Shown here one piece after another: positions 8,256 through 16,729 of a DNA stretch of 60,736 nucleotides (position 1 is its first letter; every line of letters starts with the position of its first letter). The notes below the pieces were generated by a model that worked only from the letters and a program-made list of their open reading frames with translations, searched no databases and had not been told where the DNA came from. A program made the position numbers and the translations under genes. Source of the DNA: Virgibacillus_R byunsanensis (GTDB taxonomy: Bacteria > Bacillota > Bacilli > Bacillales > Amphibacillaceae); contig NZ_JBHTKJ010000053.1 in the NCBI RefSeq assembly GCF_042675965.1, positions 1 through 60,736 on the forward strand. The letters run 5' to 3'.

Positions 8256-9449
8256 TTGAATCGATGGATGCACCTTGCTGGATATGCGTTATTGATATTT
8301 AGTTCACAAATATTGTGGGTAACTTTTTCACCAATTACAACAGACGTCGCCAAAGATATGAATAGTAGTGTAGGAGGAATTGGAACACTAACCGCCCTAT
8401 TTCCAATTGTTTATATTGTCATTGCATTACCGGCAGGAAGATGGCTTGACTCTCATTTCAGAATGGCATTAACATTTGGGGCTCTGACAGTTGGCTTAGG
8501 AGCAGCTGCTAGACTCATTTTCCCTTTCGATTACACATGGCAGTTAGTTATTCAAATTATATTAGCAGTCGGACAGCCATTTGTCATAAACTCTATATCC
8601 GTATACGCAAGTCGCTATTTCCCTGAAAAAAATCGTTCTCTGGCTATTTCCATCTCCAGTGTTTCGATATTTCTAGGTGTTATTTTCGCAATGGTACTTA
8701 GTCCATTACTATATGCAAATGGCGGATTGATGAACGTGTTAATCGTATTTACCATCCCTTCTGTTATAGGCATGTTATGGGTTACGTACACATTAGTATC
8801 CGTCCCATTTTCTTCTAAGGTTATTATTGGCAATGTTTCAACAAGCCTCTCATTGCTAATACGTGATAAATTTCTATGGGTACTTAGTGGTTTATTGGCG
8901 ATAGGATTGGGTGTTTTTAATACGTTAAGTACGTGGTTAGAGCCAATTTTCCTGCAATATGGAATAACTGGAACCCTTAGCGGTCCTTTACTTGCATTAA
9001 TGCTCGTTTCAGGGATTATCGGTTCCATGATCTTACCAACCTGGGCAATCAAAAAAGATTTGCGCCGATTCGTAGGTATTATCACATTTACAATCGCAGC
9101 TACAGCCTTTTTTGCGATTGCAATGTGGCAATCCATATTATGGATTGCATTCTGGTTTGTTTTTGTCGGCTTTTTTCTGCTACCTGGATTTCCAATTATT
9201 GTAGATTGGACCGAAAAGCATTTTCCTAAAAGTCAGCAAGGTACAGCTGTAGGCTTTGTGATGCTTGCAAGTCATGCTGGCGGAATTATATTAATTTATT
9301 TAGTTAAAGCATTCCTAACACCGCCATATTTAGCACTTGGTATTTTTGCTTTTGTTAATATATTGGGGATTTTACTTGCTTTTCAATTGCCAAAACCTAA
9401 TAAACAAACGAGTTTAAGCATGGGAGTACCTAATCACAAGAAAATGTGA
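8256..9449 (+). CDS. MFS transporter
   Basis: This 397-residue major facilitator superfamily permease has about 12 membrane helices. The loop 2-3 motif reads LPAGRWLDSHFR (compare GxLaDrxGrr). I use the TTG at 8256, because the perfect ribosome binding site aggaggtg at 8243-8250 lies 5 nt before it. It resembles the group of MFS proteins around CynX/NimT and FLVCR-like transporters, but the substrate cannot be inferred. It is monocistronic, with a terminator overlapping its 3' end. Confidence 0.85.
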   Translation: MNRWMHLAGYALLIFSSQILWVTFSPITTDVAKDMNSSVGGIGTLTALFPIVYIVIALPAGRWLDSHFRMALTFGALTVGLGAAARLIFPFDYTWQLVIQIILAVGQPFVINSISVYASRYFPEKNRSLAISISSVSIFLGVIFAMVLSPLLYANGGLMNVLIVFTIPSVIGMLWVTYTLVSVPFSSKVIIGNVSTSLSLLIRDKFLWVLSGLLAIGLGVFNTLSTWLEPIFLQYGITGTLSGPLLALMLVSGIIGSMILPTWAIKKDLRRFVGIITFTIAATAFFAIAMWQSILWIAFWFVFVGFFLLPGFPIIVDWTEKHFPKSQQGTAVGFVMLASHAGGIILIYLVKAFLTPPYLALGIFAFVNILGILLAFQLPKPNKQTSLSMGVPNHKKM

Positions 9450-9465
9450 TTAGGTACTCTTTTTT
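9424..9465 (+). terminator. Terminator of the MFS gene
   Basis: Stem gagtacctaatcac with gtgattaggtactc, followed by seven T. It starts inside the last codons of the MFS gene. Confidence 0.88.
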
Positions 9466-9469
9466 ACCT

Positions 9470-9913
9470 TTAATCATCCAAAGTTTTCTCCATCAATATA
9501 GAAATTTCCTGAAATCCTAATTTATGGTAAAGCTCTTTAACATGGTTTCCGGAGAACACATATAATTGCACTTTATTATACCCATTTTCTATAAAATGAT
9601 TTAGCGCTTCTATACATAATTTTTTCGCGATCCCTTGCTTTCGAAATGGTGGCAAAACATAAACTTCTGGAATAATACCGATCGTTTCATCTGTGTACAT
9701 GTCATATGTTTTACCAACACCAATCCACCCCTTTATCTTACTTCCCTCCAAATAAACTAGGTAATGTCCTCCCTCCGATAAAAACGGAGAAACTAATTGA
9801 AGTGCGTTATCTAGGCTGGGTTCCATATGTCCCATTGTTGATTCCTTAAATACTTCTTGAGCATATTTTAATATTTCATTTGTCTCATTAATTGTAGCCT
9901 CGCGAATTTTCAC
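9470..9913 (-). CDS. GNAT-family N-acetyltransferase
   Basis: This 147-residue acetyltransferase has the acetyl-CoA pyrophosphate loop in motif A: VLPPFRKQGIAKKLCIEAL (R/QxxGxG/A form). A late LYHKLGFQEI strand-helix is typical of the family. The acceptor is unknown, and no neighbour suggests one. Single gene with a terminator of the opposite gene close to its 3' end. Confidence 0.85.
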   Translation of the reverse strand: MKIREATINETNEILKYAQEVFKESTMGHMEPSLDNALQLVSPFLSEGGHYLVYLEGSKIKGWIGVGKTYDMYTDETIGIIPEVYVLPPFRKQGIAKKLCIEALNHFIENGYNKVQLYVFSGNHVKELYHKLGFQEISILMEKTLDD

Positions 9914-10064
9914 TATATTCCATCTCCTTAACGTATGGTCAATAATCCATAATCATTATATGTACGGAGGGAAATGTAAGGAATGTATTCTTACTAAAAA
10001 ATCATTCCAATGATATGAAAGAAGACAGTAACAAATTACCCAAATTTGGGAGAATATCCATATC

Positions 10065-10090
10065 ACTATGCGTTTGCCTTACATATATTA
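10065..10090 (+). promoter_or_regulatory. Candidate sigma-K promoter of the yjcZ-type pair
   Basis: CATATATTA at 10082-10090 matches the sigma-K -10 consensus CATAnnnTA exactly. A weak -35 (AC at 10065-10066) lies 15 nt upstream. Late mother-cell expression is known for tiny YjcZ-type sporulation proteins, so the site is plausible. Confidence 0.4.
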
Positions 10091-10116
10091 ATTACAAATG
10101 AGGAGGTGTTGCATTA

Positions 10117-10218
10117 ATGGGTGATACTGTAGGATATGGTGGAGGATTCGCCTTGATTGTAGTTTTGTTTATTCTTTTAATTATCGTCGGTTCGGCTTAC
10201 GCTGGATACGGATATTAA
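10117..10218 (+). CDS. YjcZ-family sporulation protein (33 residues)
   Basis: The protein is a glycine/tyrosine N-terminus (MGDTVGYGGGF) followed by one hydrophobic helix (ALIVVLFILLIIVG) and the end SAYAGYGY. That is the pattern of the tiny transmembrane YjcZ family of Bacillaceae, made late in sporulation and found in spores. A strong ribosome binding site (aggaggtg) precedes the ATG. A second family member follows 28 nt downstream. Confidence 0.85.
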   Translation: MGDTVGYGGGFALIVVLFILLIIVGSAYAGYGY

Positions 10219-10246
10219 TTAATCTAAAAATAATGGAGGGGATTAT

Positions 10247-10375
10247 ATGAATTATGGACCTGGATATGGAGGACACGGTTATGGCGCTCCTGTTGCCGGT
10301 GCTAGAGGCGGCGGTTTTACGTTAATTGTCGTATTGTTTATCCTACTCATCATTGTAGGTGCAGCTTGTTTCTAA
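10247..10375 (+). CDS. YjcZ-family sporulation protein (42 residues)
   Basis: This is a paralogue of the preceding gene. The N-terminus is Gly/Tyr/Pro-rich (MNYGPGYGGHGYGAP), and the helix core FTLIVVLFILLIIVG is nearly identical to that of the first copy. It has its own ribosome binding site (ggaggg, 6 nt before ATG). The pair probably forms one transcript ended by the hairpin at 10402. Confidence 0.85.
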   Translation: MNYGPGYGGHGYGAPVAGARGGGFTLIVVLFILLIIVGAACF

Positions 10376-10401
10376 AAATATAGATATTTAAATAACTTGA
10401 G

Positions 10402-10433
10402 ACTATCGATTTAGATCGATAGTTTTCTTTTTT
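10402..10433 (+). terminator. Terminator of the yjcZ-type pair
   Basis: Stem actatcgat / atcgatagt, 4-nt loop, then tttcttttttt. The stem itself carries the ATCGAT core of the adjoining repeat array, so the array may have grown from here. Confidence 0.8.
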
Positions 10434-10452
10434 GTAAAATAGAATGCGTTGT

Positions 10453-10966
10453 TTGATCGATATTCCTTTCTGTTGATCGAAAATGAACTCTTCTTGATCG
10501 ATTTCAGACGTTGCTTGATCGATTATTTGGTCTGTTGATCGATAATCTGCTCTCTTGATCGATTCCTAATCCTGTTGATCGAAAATGGACTCCTCTTGAT
10601 CGATTTCGGGCGTTGCTTGATCGATTAGTTGGTCTGTTGATCGACTTTCTGCTCTCTTGATCGATTCCTAATCCTGTTGATCGACTTTCTGCGCTCTTGA
10701 TCGATTCCTAATCCTGTTGATCGACTTTCTGCGCTCTTGATCGATTCCTAATCCTGTTGATCGACTTTCCGTTCTGTTGATCGAAAATGGACTCTTCTTG
10801 ATCGATTTCGGGCGTTGCTTGATCGATTATTTGGTCTGTTGATCGATAATCTGCTCTCTTGATCGATTTCTAATCCTGTTGATCGACTTTCTGCGCTCTT
10901 GATCGATTTCTAATCCTGCTGATCGACTTTCTGCACTCTTGATCGATTCCAATCTTGTTAATCGAT
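10453..10966 (+). repeat. GATCGA array 1: 26 units spaced 20 or 21 bp
   Basis: The core TTGATCGA starts at 10453, 473, 494, 515, 535, 555, 575, 596, 617, 637 and so on to 10939, with a last degenerate unit at 10958. Every step is 20 or 21 bp (19 for the last). The 12-13 nt between cores are drawn from a small set of pyrimidine-rich blocks such as ttcctaatcctg, ctttctgcgctc, tttcgggcgttgc and aaatggactcttc, reused in a changing order. No protein-like frame runs through it. A second array with the same core lies at 35121. Function unknown. Confidence 0.95.
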
Positions 10967-11015
10967 TTTTCGTTTTGTTGTTCATCACATACGATAAGAA
11001 CCCCTAAAAATAAAA

Positions 11016-11153
11016 GAGCCTGTCCCAAAAGGTATTCTATAATAAACGAATTCCAAAAATTATCCCGTATCACTATAAAAGTGGTACGGGATTGCTTGAT
11101 TACTAATAAAAGTGGGGATTGAAATTTTGAATAAGCACTTTTGAGACGGCCTC
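11016..11153. mobile_element. 138-bp MITE-like element with IS-type ends
   Basis: Ends gagcctgtcccaaaag (11016-11031) and cttttgagacggcctc (11138-11153) are imperfect terminal inverted repeats matching 13 of 16. They recall the gaggc.gtctcaaaag ends of IS1182-like insertion sequences, an impression not checked. The interior has no transposase, only a strong palindrome around 11060-11091 (atcccgtatcac / gtggtacgggat). It could also end transcription. Confidence 0.6.
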
Positions 11154-11166
11154 CTCAGGCTATGGC

Positions 11167-11964
11167 TTATTTTCCAATAAACTGTTGTGTCCAGTGGTTA
11201 CCTTTTTCTACGAATCCTACCCCGATATGGGAGAAGTTTTCATGAAGAATGTTAGCACGATGTCCTTCGCTGTTCATCCATGCATTTACTACTTCTTCAG
11301 GTGAGCGTTGCCCTTTTGCAATGTTCTCGCCTGCTGTTCGGTAGCTTACACCGAATTCATTCATCATATCAAATGGTGAGCCATAATTTGGACTGTTGTG
11401 TGCAAAATAGTTATTTTCTGCCATGTCACGTGATTTTTCACGTGCTACTTTACTTAATTCGGTATCGACTTTAAGTGGGCTAAGTCCTTGTTCTGCACGT
11501 TCAGCGTTTGTTAAATCTACTACTTCTTGTTCAAATTGGCTAAGTTCAGATGATTGATTTTGATCTTGGTTTTGCTGTTCTTTTTCAGCTTCTGGCTGTG
11601 TTGGAGCTTCTACTTTTTCTTTTTTAGGTGCTGGTTCATTTGTTTCTGGTTCACTAGAATTTGCTGGTTCTTTTGGCTCCTCAACTTCTTTTTCTGGTTG
11701 CTCTTGTTTAGGTTCTTTCTCTTTCGGTTGCTTTTCTTTTGGTTCTTGATTAAATTGGTTATTCCAATTCCACTCTATCTTTTTCCATTTACCTCGGAGA
11801 TCTTTAAAGTAGTCATTTAATAGATTATTTATTGAAATTTGAACAGTATTTGGTTGTCCATTAAATTGATCCGTATTTTCAGAAGCGTCTACAGTTGTTT
11901 GGAAATTCCCACCAAACATGAATGCAACTGTTAGTACGGCTATTATACTGGTGTTTTTAATCAT
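11167..11964 (-). CDS. Secreted CAP (SCP/PR1)-domain protein, YkwD-like
   Basis: This 265-residue protein starts with a Sec signal peptide (about residues 1-27, cleavage near VDA). A long Glu/Lys/Pro-rich linker spans about 70-140. The C-terminal CAP domain is like that of B. subtilis YkwD: FEQEVVDLTNAERAEQGLSP at its start, YFAHNSP, GENIAKG, and AWMNSEGHRANIL with the usual active-site His/Glu set. Such proteins are cell-wall or spore associated; their biochemical role in bacteria is unsettled. The ribosome binding site aaaggagag supports the start. Confidence 0.88.
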   Translation of the reverse strand: MIKNTSIIAVLTVAFMFGGNFQTTVDASENTDQFNGQPNTVQISINNLLNDYFKDLRGKWKKIEWNWNNQFNQEPKEKQPKEKEPKQEQPEKEVEEPKEPANSSEPETNEPAPKKEKVEAPTQPEAEKEQQNQDQNQSSELSQFEQEVVDLTNAERAEQGLSPLKVDTELSKVAREKSRDMAENNYFAHNSPNYGSPFDMMNEFGVSYRTAGENIAKGQRSPEEVVNAWMNSEGHRANILHENFSHIGVGFVEKGNHWTQQFIGK

Positions 11965-12421
11965 AGTGTCTCTCCTTTTTCTGTTTTATTTTACAATTTC
12001 ATCATAGCATAGGTATTTTGTAATATTAGTGGATGGAATTTCCAATAGATTAATAGATTATCAATTTCCAAGTTTCCATGTAATGAAATAGGGTATACCT
12101 ATTATTTAGTAGGATATATTTTAATCAATTGGAAATAATTACAATTAAAATGATGTTGACAATCTCTCGTAAACTCACTATTTATTACATAAAATACTAT
12201 TTTGTAATAAGATTGTTACTTGATTTTCCTATGCTGAATGCGCTATATTTTTCTAGTATAGGGGTTATTGTGATGCGAAAAATCCAATTAATGTAAGTTG
12301 TTTCGCTACCCCCAGAAACTATGATAAAGTATAGAAATGCTATAAAGATAATAATACTTTAGGATTACCCTAATTGTTCTTATATTTTATAAAAGAAAAA
12401 GTCATCATTGGAGGAGCTTAT
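11965..12421. promoter_or_regulatory. Divergent promoter region of the CAP gene and mreBH
   Basis: This 457-bp A/T-rich stretch has no gene. ACCCCC at 12308-12313 matches the -35 of the heat-induced sigma-I of Bacillus. A GAAA at 12334 could be a poor, over-spaced -10 (consensus CGAA). In B. subtilis mreBH is under sigma-I, so the match is suggestive but incomplete. Confidence 0.35.
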
Positions 12422-13429
12422 ATGTTATCTAATGCAGAAATTGGAATTGATTTAGGTACGGCTAATATACTTATTTACTCGAGATCAAAAGGTATTGTTT
12501 TAAATGAGCCGTCTGTAGTAGCAATAGATATGAACACAAAAAGGGTAGTAGCTGTTGGAGCTGAAGCTAAAGAGATGGTTGGTAAGACTCCACAGAATAT
12601 CGTTCCCATTCGCCCATTGAAAGACGGAGTGATTGCGGATTATGATGTTACTGCTCAGATGTTAAAGGAATTTTTGAAAAAAGTAAGTAAAAAAATGGGT
12701 CTATCCATGCGTAAACCAACTGTTGTTGTATGTACACCTTCTGGTAGTACAACTGTCGAGCGACGTGCAATTCATAATGCAGTTACAAGCTATGGAGCAA
12801 AACATGTTCATCTTATTGAAGAACCTGTTGCTGCTGCAATTGGTGCTGATTTACCAGTGGATGAGCCTGTTGCAAATGTTATTGTAGATATCGGTGGAGG
12901 TACTTCAGAAGTTGGCATCATATCTTTTGGTGGTGTTGTAACCTGTAATTCAGTACGTGCTGGTGGTGACAAGATGGATGAGGAAATCATTCATCATATC
13001 CGCAAACACTACAATATTTTAATTGGCGAACGAACAGCGGAAAATATTAAAATAGAAATTGGTTATGCTCACCCAAACCATAAGGAAGAGACAATGGAAG
13101 TACGTGGCCGAGATATGGTTACCGGTTTACCAAAAACGATTACAGTAACCTCAACTGAAATTCACACTGCACTAAGAGAATTACTTCAACAAATATTTGC
13201 AACGATTCAATCTACATTGGAAACTTGTCCACCAGAATTAAGTGGTGACATTGTAGATCATGGTATTGTATTGACTGGTGGTGGGGCATTATTAAAAGGT
13301 ATAAAAGAATGGCTATCACATGAACTTATTGTTCCCGTTCATATTGCACCAAACCCACTAGAATCCGTTGCAATTGGAACAGGAAAGGCGCTCAAAATGA
13401 TCAACAAGCTTCAAAAAGCGGCAAGATAA
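12422..13429 (+). CDS. mreBH: Actin-like cell-shape protein MreBH
   Basis: This 335-residue MreB-family actin should form membrane-bound filaments that guide cell-wall synthesis along the cylinder. Nucleotide-binding motifs are present: IGIDLGTANILIY (phosphate 1), VIVDIGGGTSEV (phosphate 2) and LTGGGALLKGI (adenosine). ATG 12422 follows ggaggag at a good distance; the frame is open 16 codons further but with no start signal. It stands alone with its own terminator, away from mreCD. The length equals that of B. subtilis MreBH and the N-terminus is closer to MreBH than to MreB or Mbl, though Mbl cannot be excluded by eye. Confidence 0.78.
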   Translation: MLSNAEIGIDLGTANILIYSRSKGIVLNEPSVVAIDMNTKRVVAVGAEAKEMVGKTPQNIVPIRPLKDGVIADYDVTAQMLKEFLKKVSKKMGLSMRKPTVVVCTPSGSTTVERRAIHNAVTSYGAKHVHLIEEPVAAAIGADLPVDEPVANVIVDIGGGTSEVGIISFGGVVTCNSVRAGGDKMDEEIIHHIRKHYNILIGERTAENIKIEIGYAHPNHKEETMEVRGRDMVTGLPKTITVTSTEIHTALRELLQQIFATIQSTLETCPPELSGDIVDHGIVLTGGGALLKGIKEWLSHELIVPVHIAPNPLESVAIGTGKALKMINKLQKAAR

Positions 13430-13437
13430 TTTCAATT

Positions 13438-13476
13438 AGATCATGTATCTTTATAATAAGGTACATGATCTTTTTT
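13438..13476 (+). terminator. Terminator of mreBH
   Basis: Stem agatcatgtatc / ggtacatgatct with a 10-nt loop and a T6 tail. Confidence 0.88.
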
Positions 13477-13610
13477 AGTAGATAAAAAAGTATAAAACTT
13501 TCTTATCTACATAAGTGCAACTAAGGCTTTCACTCCAGAGCATAAGGGAATCTAAGAAAGCAAAGTACGCTTACTAAGAATCCCTTTTACGATAAGCCAA
13601 GTTTTCTAAA
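13477..13610 (-). repeat. Full-length copy of the dispersed repeat, reverse orientation
   Basis: Read on the minus strand it runs from ttagaaaacttggcttatcg through agtaagcgtactttgctttc to the ttgcacttatgtagataag...cttttttatct end. It carries the same blocks in the same order as the copy at 55568-55715. No coding potential. Confidence 0.85.
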
Positions 13611-13673
13611 ATTTTTGCAGGATTTTCATCTTTACTATGGAATTTATGAGAGAAGGATTAGTGAGGTGAAGGG

Positions 13674-14030
13674 ATGTATACAGTTATTTATTTATACCAG
13701 GTAAAAAGGGATCAGGAACAACTATTTCTAGAGATAAATGAAAAGGTAAGTGAGATTTATTTAGCTAATGGGGCATTAGAAGACAGGGTTTACCGTGCAG
13801 ATAATCTACAAGTTAAACATGGTGGTTTAGGATTACTTGATTTGATTAGTATAGAGAATCACGAAACCATTTTTTTCGGCCAATCTGTATTTCGAAACAA
13901 ATCACACTATGAAGAGGTTATGACCTTAGTCAACAATGACAATCAAATTAAACAGTTGTCAAATGACATTTCAGCATGCATCGATTTATCTACCGTAGTA
14001 AGTTCATCCTTTTCAACAGCCAATTCCTAA
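13674..14030 (+). CDS. Small dimeric alpha+beta barrel-like protein (DUF1428/ABM type)
   Basis: This 118-residue protein opens with a beta strand (YTVIYLYQV) and an amphipathic helix. It then has GLLDLISIENHETIFFGQSVFRNKSHYEEVM, which fits the ferredoxin-like alpha+beta fold of DUF1428 or antibiotic-biosynthesis-monooxygenase proteins. It has a clear ribosome binding site (gaggtgaagg). I cannot give it a reaction. It precedes the lysine-type operon by about 250 bp but has its own start signals, so cotranscription is unlikely. Confidence 0.55.
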   Translation: MYTVIYLYQVKRDQEQLFLEINEKVSEIYLANGALEDRVYRADNLQVKHGGLGLLDLISIENHETIFFGQSVFRNKSHYEEVMTLVNNDNQIKQLSNDISACIDLSTVVSSSFSTANS

Positions 14031-14052
14031 GAAAATTTTCATTTAATGTTTA

Positions 14053-14225
14053 CAAACTTTTCAGAATACAATAGAATGATATATAATGAATCATGTAGAA
14101 ACGTTTCAACGTTCGCCACACATGATCTTTGTTTCATTAAAAACTAAAACAACTGCCCAATCTGTTTACAGTTCCATTCCAGTTCTGTTCCAACAGGTAA
14201 AAAGCCAGTTCAATCTGTGTTACAG
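14053..14225 (+). promoter_or_regulatory. Promoter and candidate operators of the CoA-transferase operon
   Basis: TATAAT at 14082-14087 is a likely -10, with a loose -35 (ttcaga) 16 nt upstream. Bases 14096-14109 (tagaaacgtttcaa) resemble a CcpA cre site with two mismatches. Two abutting 11-mers, agttccattcc and agttctgttcc (14170-14191), and two palindromes, CTGTttACAG (14162) and CTGTgttACAG (14215), lie downstream. They could bind the IclR regulator encoded at 18641. All assignments here are inference. Confidence 0.4.
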
Positions 14226-14287
14226 CGAAGTACTGTAATCATTTTGAAGTGGCTTATTTTAATTTGATTCTAGAAAGGAGTGTTGAC

Positions 14288-15448
14288 GTGTCTGGAGCTC
14301 TTGAAAATATCCGGGTTCTTGACTTATCACGTGTACTTGCAGGTCCATATTGTACGATGATCATGGGTGACCTTGGTGCAGAAGTCATTAAAGTGGAAGC
14401 ACCTGGCGGAAGTGATGAAACGCGGAAGTGGGGACCTCCATTTCAAAATGGTGTGAGTGCCTATTACTTAAGTGCGAATCGTAATAAAAAAAGTATTACC
14501 GTCGATCTAAAATCGGAAGAAGGAATAGAGGTGATCAAAAAGCTTGTCCGCAAAAGTGATGTGATCATTAATAACTTTAAATCAGGTACGATGAAACGGT
14601 TTGGCCTGGATTACGACACACTTGCAGCGATAAATCCGGAACTTGTCTACTGTTCCATCACCGGATTTGGTGAAACAGGACCCTATAAAGACATGCCAGG
14701 CTATGATTTTATCATCCAAGCGATGAGTGGTTTAATGAGCATTACTGGTGACGAAAAATCAGGACCACAAAAAGTTGGTGTTGCTATTACCGACATTTTG
14801 ACAGGAATGTATGCATGCATTGGTATTCAAAGCGCATTACTTGAGCGTGTTCGTTCAGGAAAAGGCCAGAAACTTGATATCTCACTATATGATTCAGCTG
14901 TCAGTGCACTCATAAATATTGGCAGTAATTACTTAATGGCTGGAAAAGTTCCAACTGCACTGGGAAATGAGCACGCTAATATCGTCCCCTACCAAACATT
15001 TCAAACATTGGATGGCGAAATGGTAATTGCCGTTGGGAATGATCATCAGTTTAAAGCGTTGTGTCGCGTTTTGGAAAAGGACCATTATGCGGTTGACGAA
15101 CGATTTCAGACGAATCCTGACCGTGTAGAACATCGAAAAGAATTAGTCCCTTTATTAAAAGAAGTTTTTCTAACCAAACCAACTGCATATTGGCATGAGT
15201 TATGCTATCAAAATAATATTCCCTGTGGGCCTATCCATCGTATTGATGAAGTAGCAAACGACCCGCAACTACATGCAAGAAACATGTTTATTGATACTGA
15301 GCATCCAACAGCAGGTTTAATAAAAATGATTGGTAGTCCGCTAAAACTATCACGAACACCCGTTGTATTAAACAGTCACCCGCCTGATGCTGGGGAACAT
15401 AATAATGATATCCTCACACAATTAGGAATCACCAAAACAAATAACTAA
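14288..15448 (+). CDS. Family III CoA-transferase, probably glutarate CoA-transferase
   Basis: This 386-residue CaiB/BaiF-type enzyme moves CoA between acids. Family signs are DLSRVLAGPYCTMIMGDLGAEVIKVE at the N-terminus, SANRNKKSITVDLK, and ITDILTGMYA, where the Asp aligns with the catalytic Asp of formyl-CoA transferase. GTG 14288 is preceded by aaaggag; an upstream in-frame ATG (14249) has no such site. It lies 16 nt before an acyl-CoA dehydrogenase gene, the pairing seen for glutarate CoA-transferase and glutaryl-CoA dehydrogenase. I infer succinyl-CoA or acetyl-CoA plus glutarate to glutaryl-CoA. Another dicarboxylate is possible. Confidence 0.85.
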   Translation: MSGALENIRVLDLSRVLAGPYCTMIMGDLGAEVIKVEAPGGSDETRKWGPPFQNGVSAYYLSANRNKKSITVDLKSEEGIEVIKKLVRKSDVIINNFKSGTMKRFGLDYDTLAAINPELVYCSITGFGETGPYKDMPGYDFIIQAMSGLMSITGDEKSGPQKVGVAITDILTGMYACIGIQSALLERVRSGKGQKLDISLYDSAVSALINIGSNYLMAGKVPTALGNEHANIVPYQTFQTLDGEMVIAVGNDHQFKALCRVLEKDHYAVDERFQTNPDRVEHRKELVPLLKEVFLTKPTAYWHELCYQNNIPCGPIHRIDEVANDPQLHARNMFIDTEHPTAGLIKMIGSPLKLSRTPVVLNSHPPDAGEHNNDILTQLGITKTNN

Positions 15449-15464
15449 TTTAGGAGCTGATGAG

Positions 15465-16658
15465 ATGAACTTTGATTTTTCAAAAGAACAAGAGATGTTA
15501 CGCAGTACTGTTAGAAGTTTTGTAGATAGAGAGATTATGCCACATATTGCTGAATGGGATCGTGCAGGAAAATTCGATCCGTCCATTATGTCAAAGCTTG
15601 CAAAACTTGGATTAATGGGGGTATGTATCCCTGAAGAATATGGTGGCAGCGGGATGGACTATAATTCTTTAGCCATCGTTTGTGAAGAATTAGAACGGGG
15701 AGACACTGCGTTTCGTACCGCTGTATCTGTTCATACCGGTTTAAACAGCATGACATTGCTCCAGTGGGGTACAGAAGAACAGAAACAGAAATATTTAACC
15801 CCTCAGGCAACAGGTGAAAAGGTAGGAGCATTCGGATTAACAGAGCCCGCTGCAGGTTCTGATGTATCTGCATTACAATCAAACGCAGTTAAAGATGGAG
15901 ATTATTATATACTTAATGGTCAAAAAACCTGGATTTCCTTATGTGATTCGGCTGATCACTTTTTAGTGTTTGCTTATACAACTGACAGATCAAAAAAACA
16001 TAAAGGTATATCAGCATTTATTGTAGAACGTACATGGGAAGGCTTTTCATCAAAAGCTACCAAAGGAAAATTAGGAATTCGTGCTGGTAACACAGGTGAG
16101 ATATTTTTTGAAGATGTAAAAGTGCCAAAAGAAAACCTCTTAGGCGAAGAAGGTGAAGGCTTTAAAATTGCGATGGCTGCATTGGATAATGGCCGTTTCA
16201 CTGTTGCAGCAGGCGCAGTCGGTCAAATTATGGCATGTTTAGAAGCTAGTGTCAGCTACTGTCACGAACGCGAGACGTTTGGAAAAGAAATAGGAAAACA
16301 CCAACTTGTCCAGCAAATGATCGCAAATATGGAAGCTGGCTTACAAATGAGCCGTTTACTCGTGTACCGTGCTGGGGAATTGAAAAATAAAGGCAAGCGA
16401 AATACGAGAGAAACCTCGTTAGCCAAGTGGCAGGCATGTGATTTTGCTAATAAAGCAGCTGATGATGCTGTTCAAGTTCATGGTGCCTATGGGTATTCGG
16501 ATGAATATCCAGTAGAGCGCTATTTACGTAATTCCAAAGCGCCTGTTATTTATGAAGGAACACGTGAAATTCATACCGTGATGCAGGCTGAATATGTATT
16601 AGGTTACAGAAAAGATAAGCAGCTAAATAAGATGCTGCCTGCTTGGGGGGAAAACTAA
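15465..16658 (+). CDS. Acyl-CoA dehydrogenase, probably glutaryl-CoA dehydrogenase
   Basis: This 397-residue FAD flavoprotein has the usual layout: an N-terminal helical domain, a central beta domain with FGLTEPAAGSDVSALQS and GQKTWIS, and a C-terminal helical domain. The catalytic base is the Glu of IYEGTREIH. Dehydrogenation of glutaryl-CoA with loss of CO2 would give crotonyl-CoA. The substrate is inferred from the operon (CoA-transferase before, semialdehyde dehydrogenase after) and not from a diagnostic residue; a butyryl-CoA type enzyme is the main alternative. Confidence 0.85.
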   Translation: MNFDFSKEQEMLRSTVRSFVDREIMPHIAEWDRAGKFDPSIMSKLAKLGLMGVCIPEEYGGSGMDYNSLAIVCEELERGDTAFRTAVSVHTGLNSMTLLQWGTEEQKQKYLTPQATGEKVGAFGLTEPAAGSDVSALQSNAVKDGDYYILNGQKTWISLCDSADHFLVFAYTTDRSKKHKGISAFIVERTWEGFSSKATKGKLGIRAGNTGEIFFEDVKVPKENLLGEEGEGFKIAMAALDNGRFTVAAGAVGQIMACLEASVSYCHERETFGKEIGKHQLVQQMIANMEAGLQMSRLLVYRAGELKNKGKRNTRETSLAKWQACDFANKAADDAVQVHGAYGYSDEYPVERYLRNSKAPVIYEGTREIHTVMQAEYVLGYRKDKQLNKMLPAWGEN

Positions 16659-16729
16659 CCATAATGAACTGGTATTCTATTATTTATTTAACTGGGGCGT
16701 TATAATGATTAAAAGAGGAGGGCTAAATT

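Noticed and set aside
10453..10966. Array 1 as a CRISPR array
   Set aside because: The repeated core is only 8 bp, the spacers are 12-13 bp and reused, and no cas gene is in the window.
10870..11073. 67-codon frame on the minus strand
   Set aside because: It is read through the GATCGA array and the edge of the MITE-like element, has no ribosome binding site, and its protein follows the repeat period.
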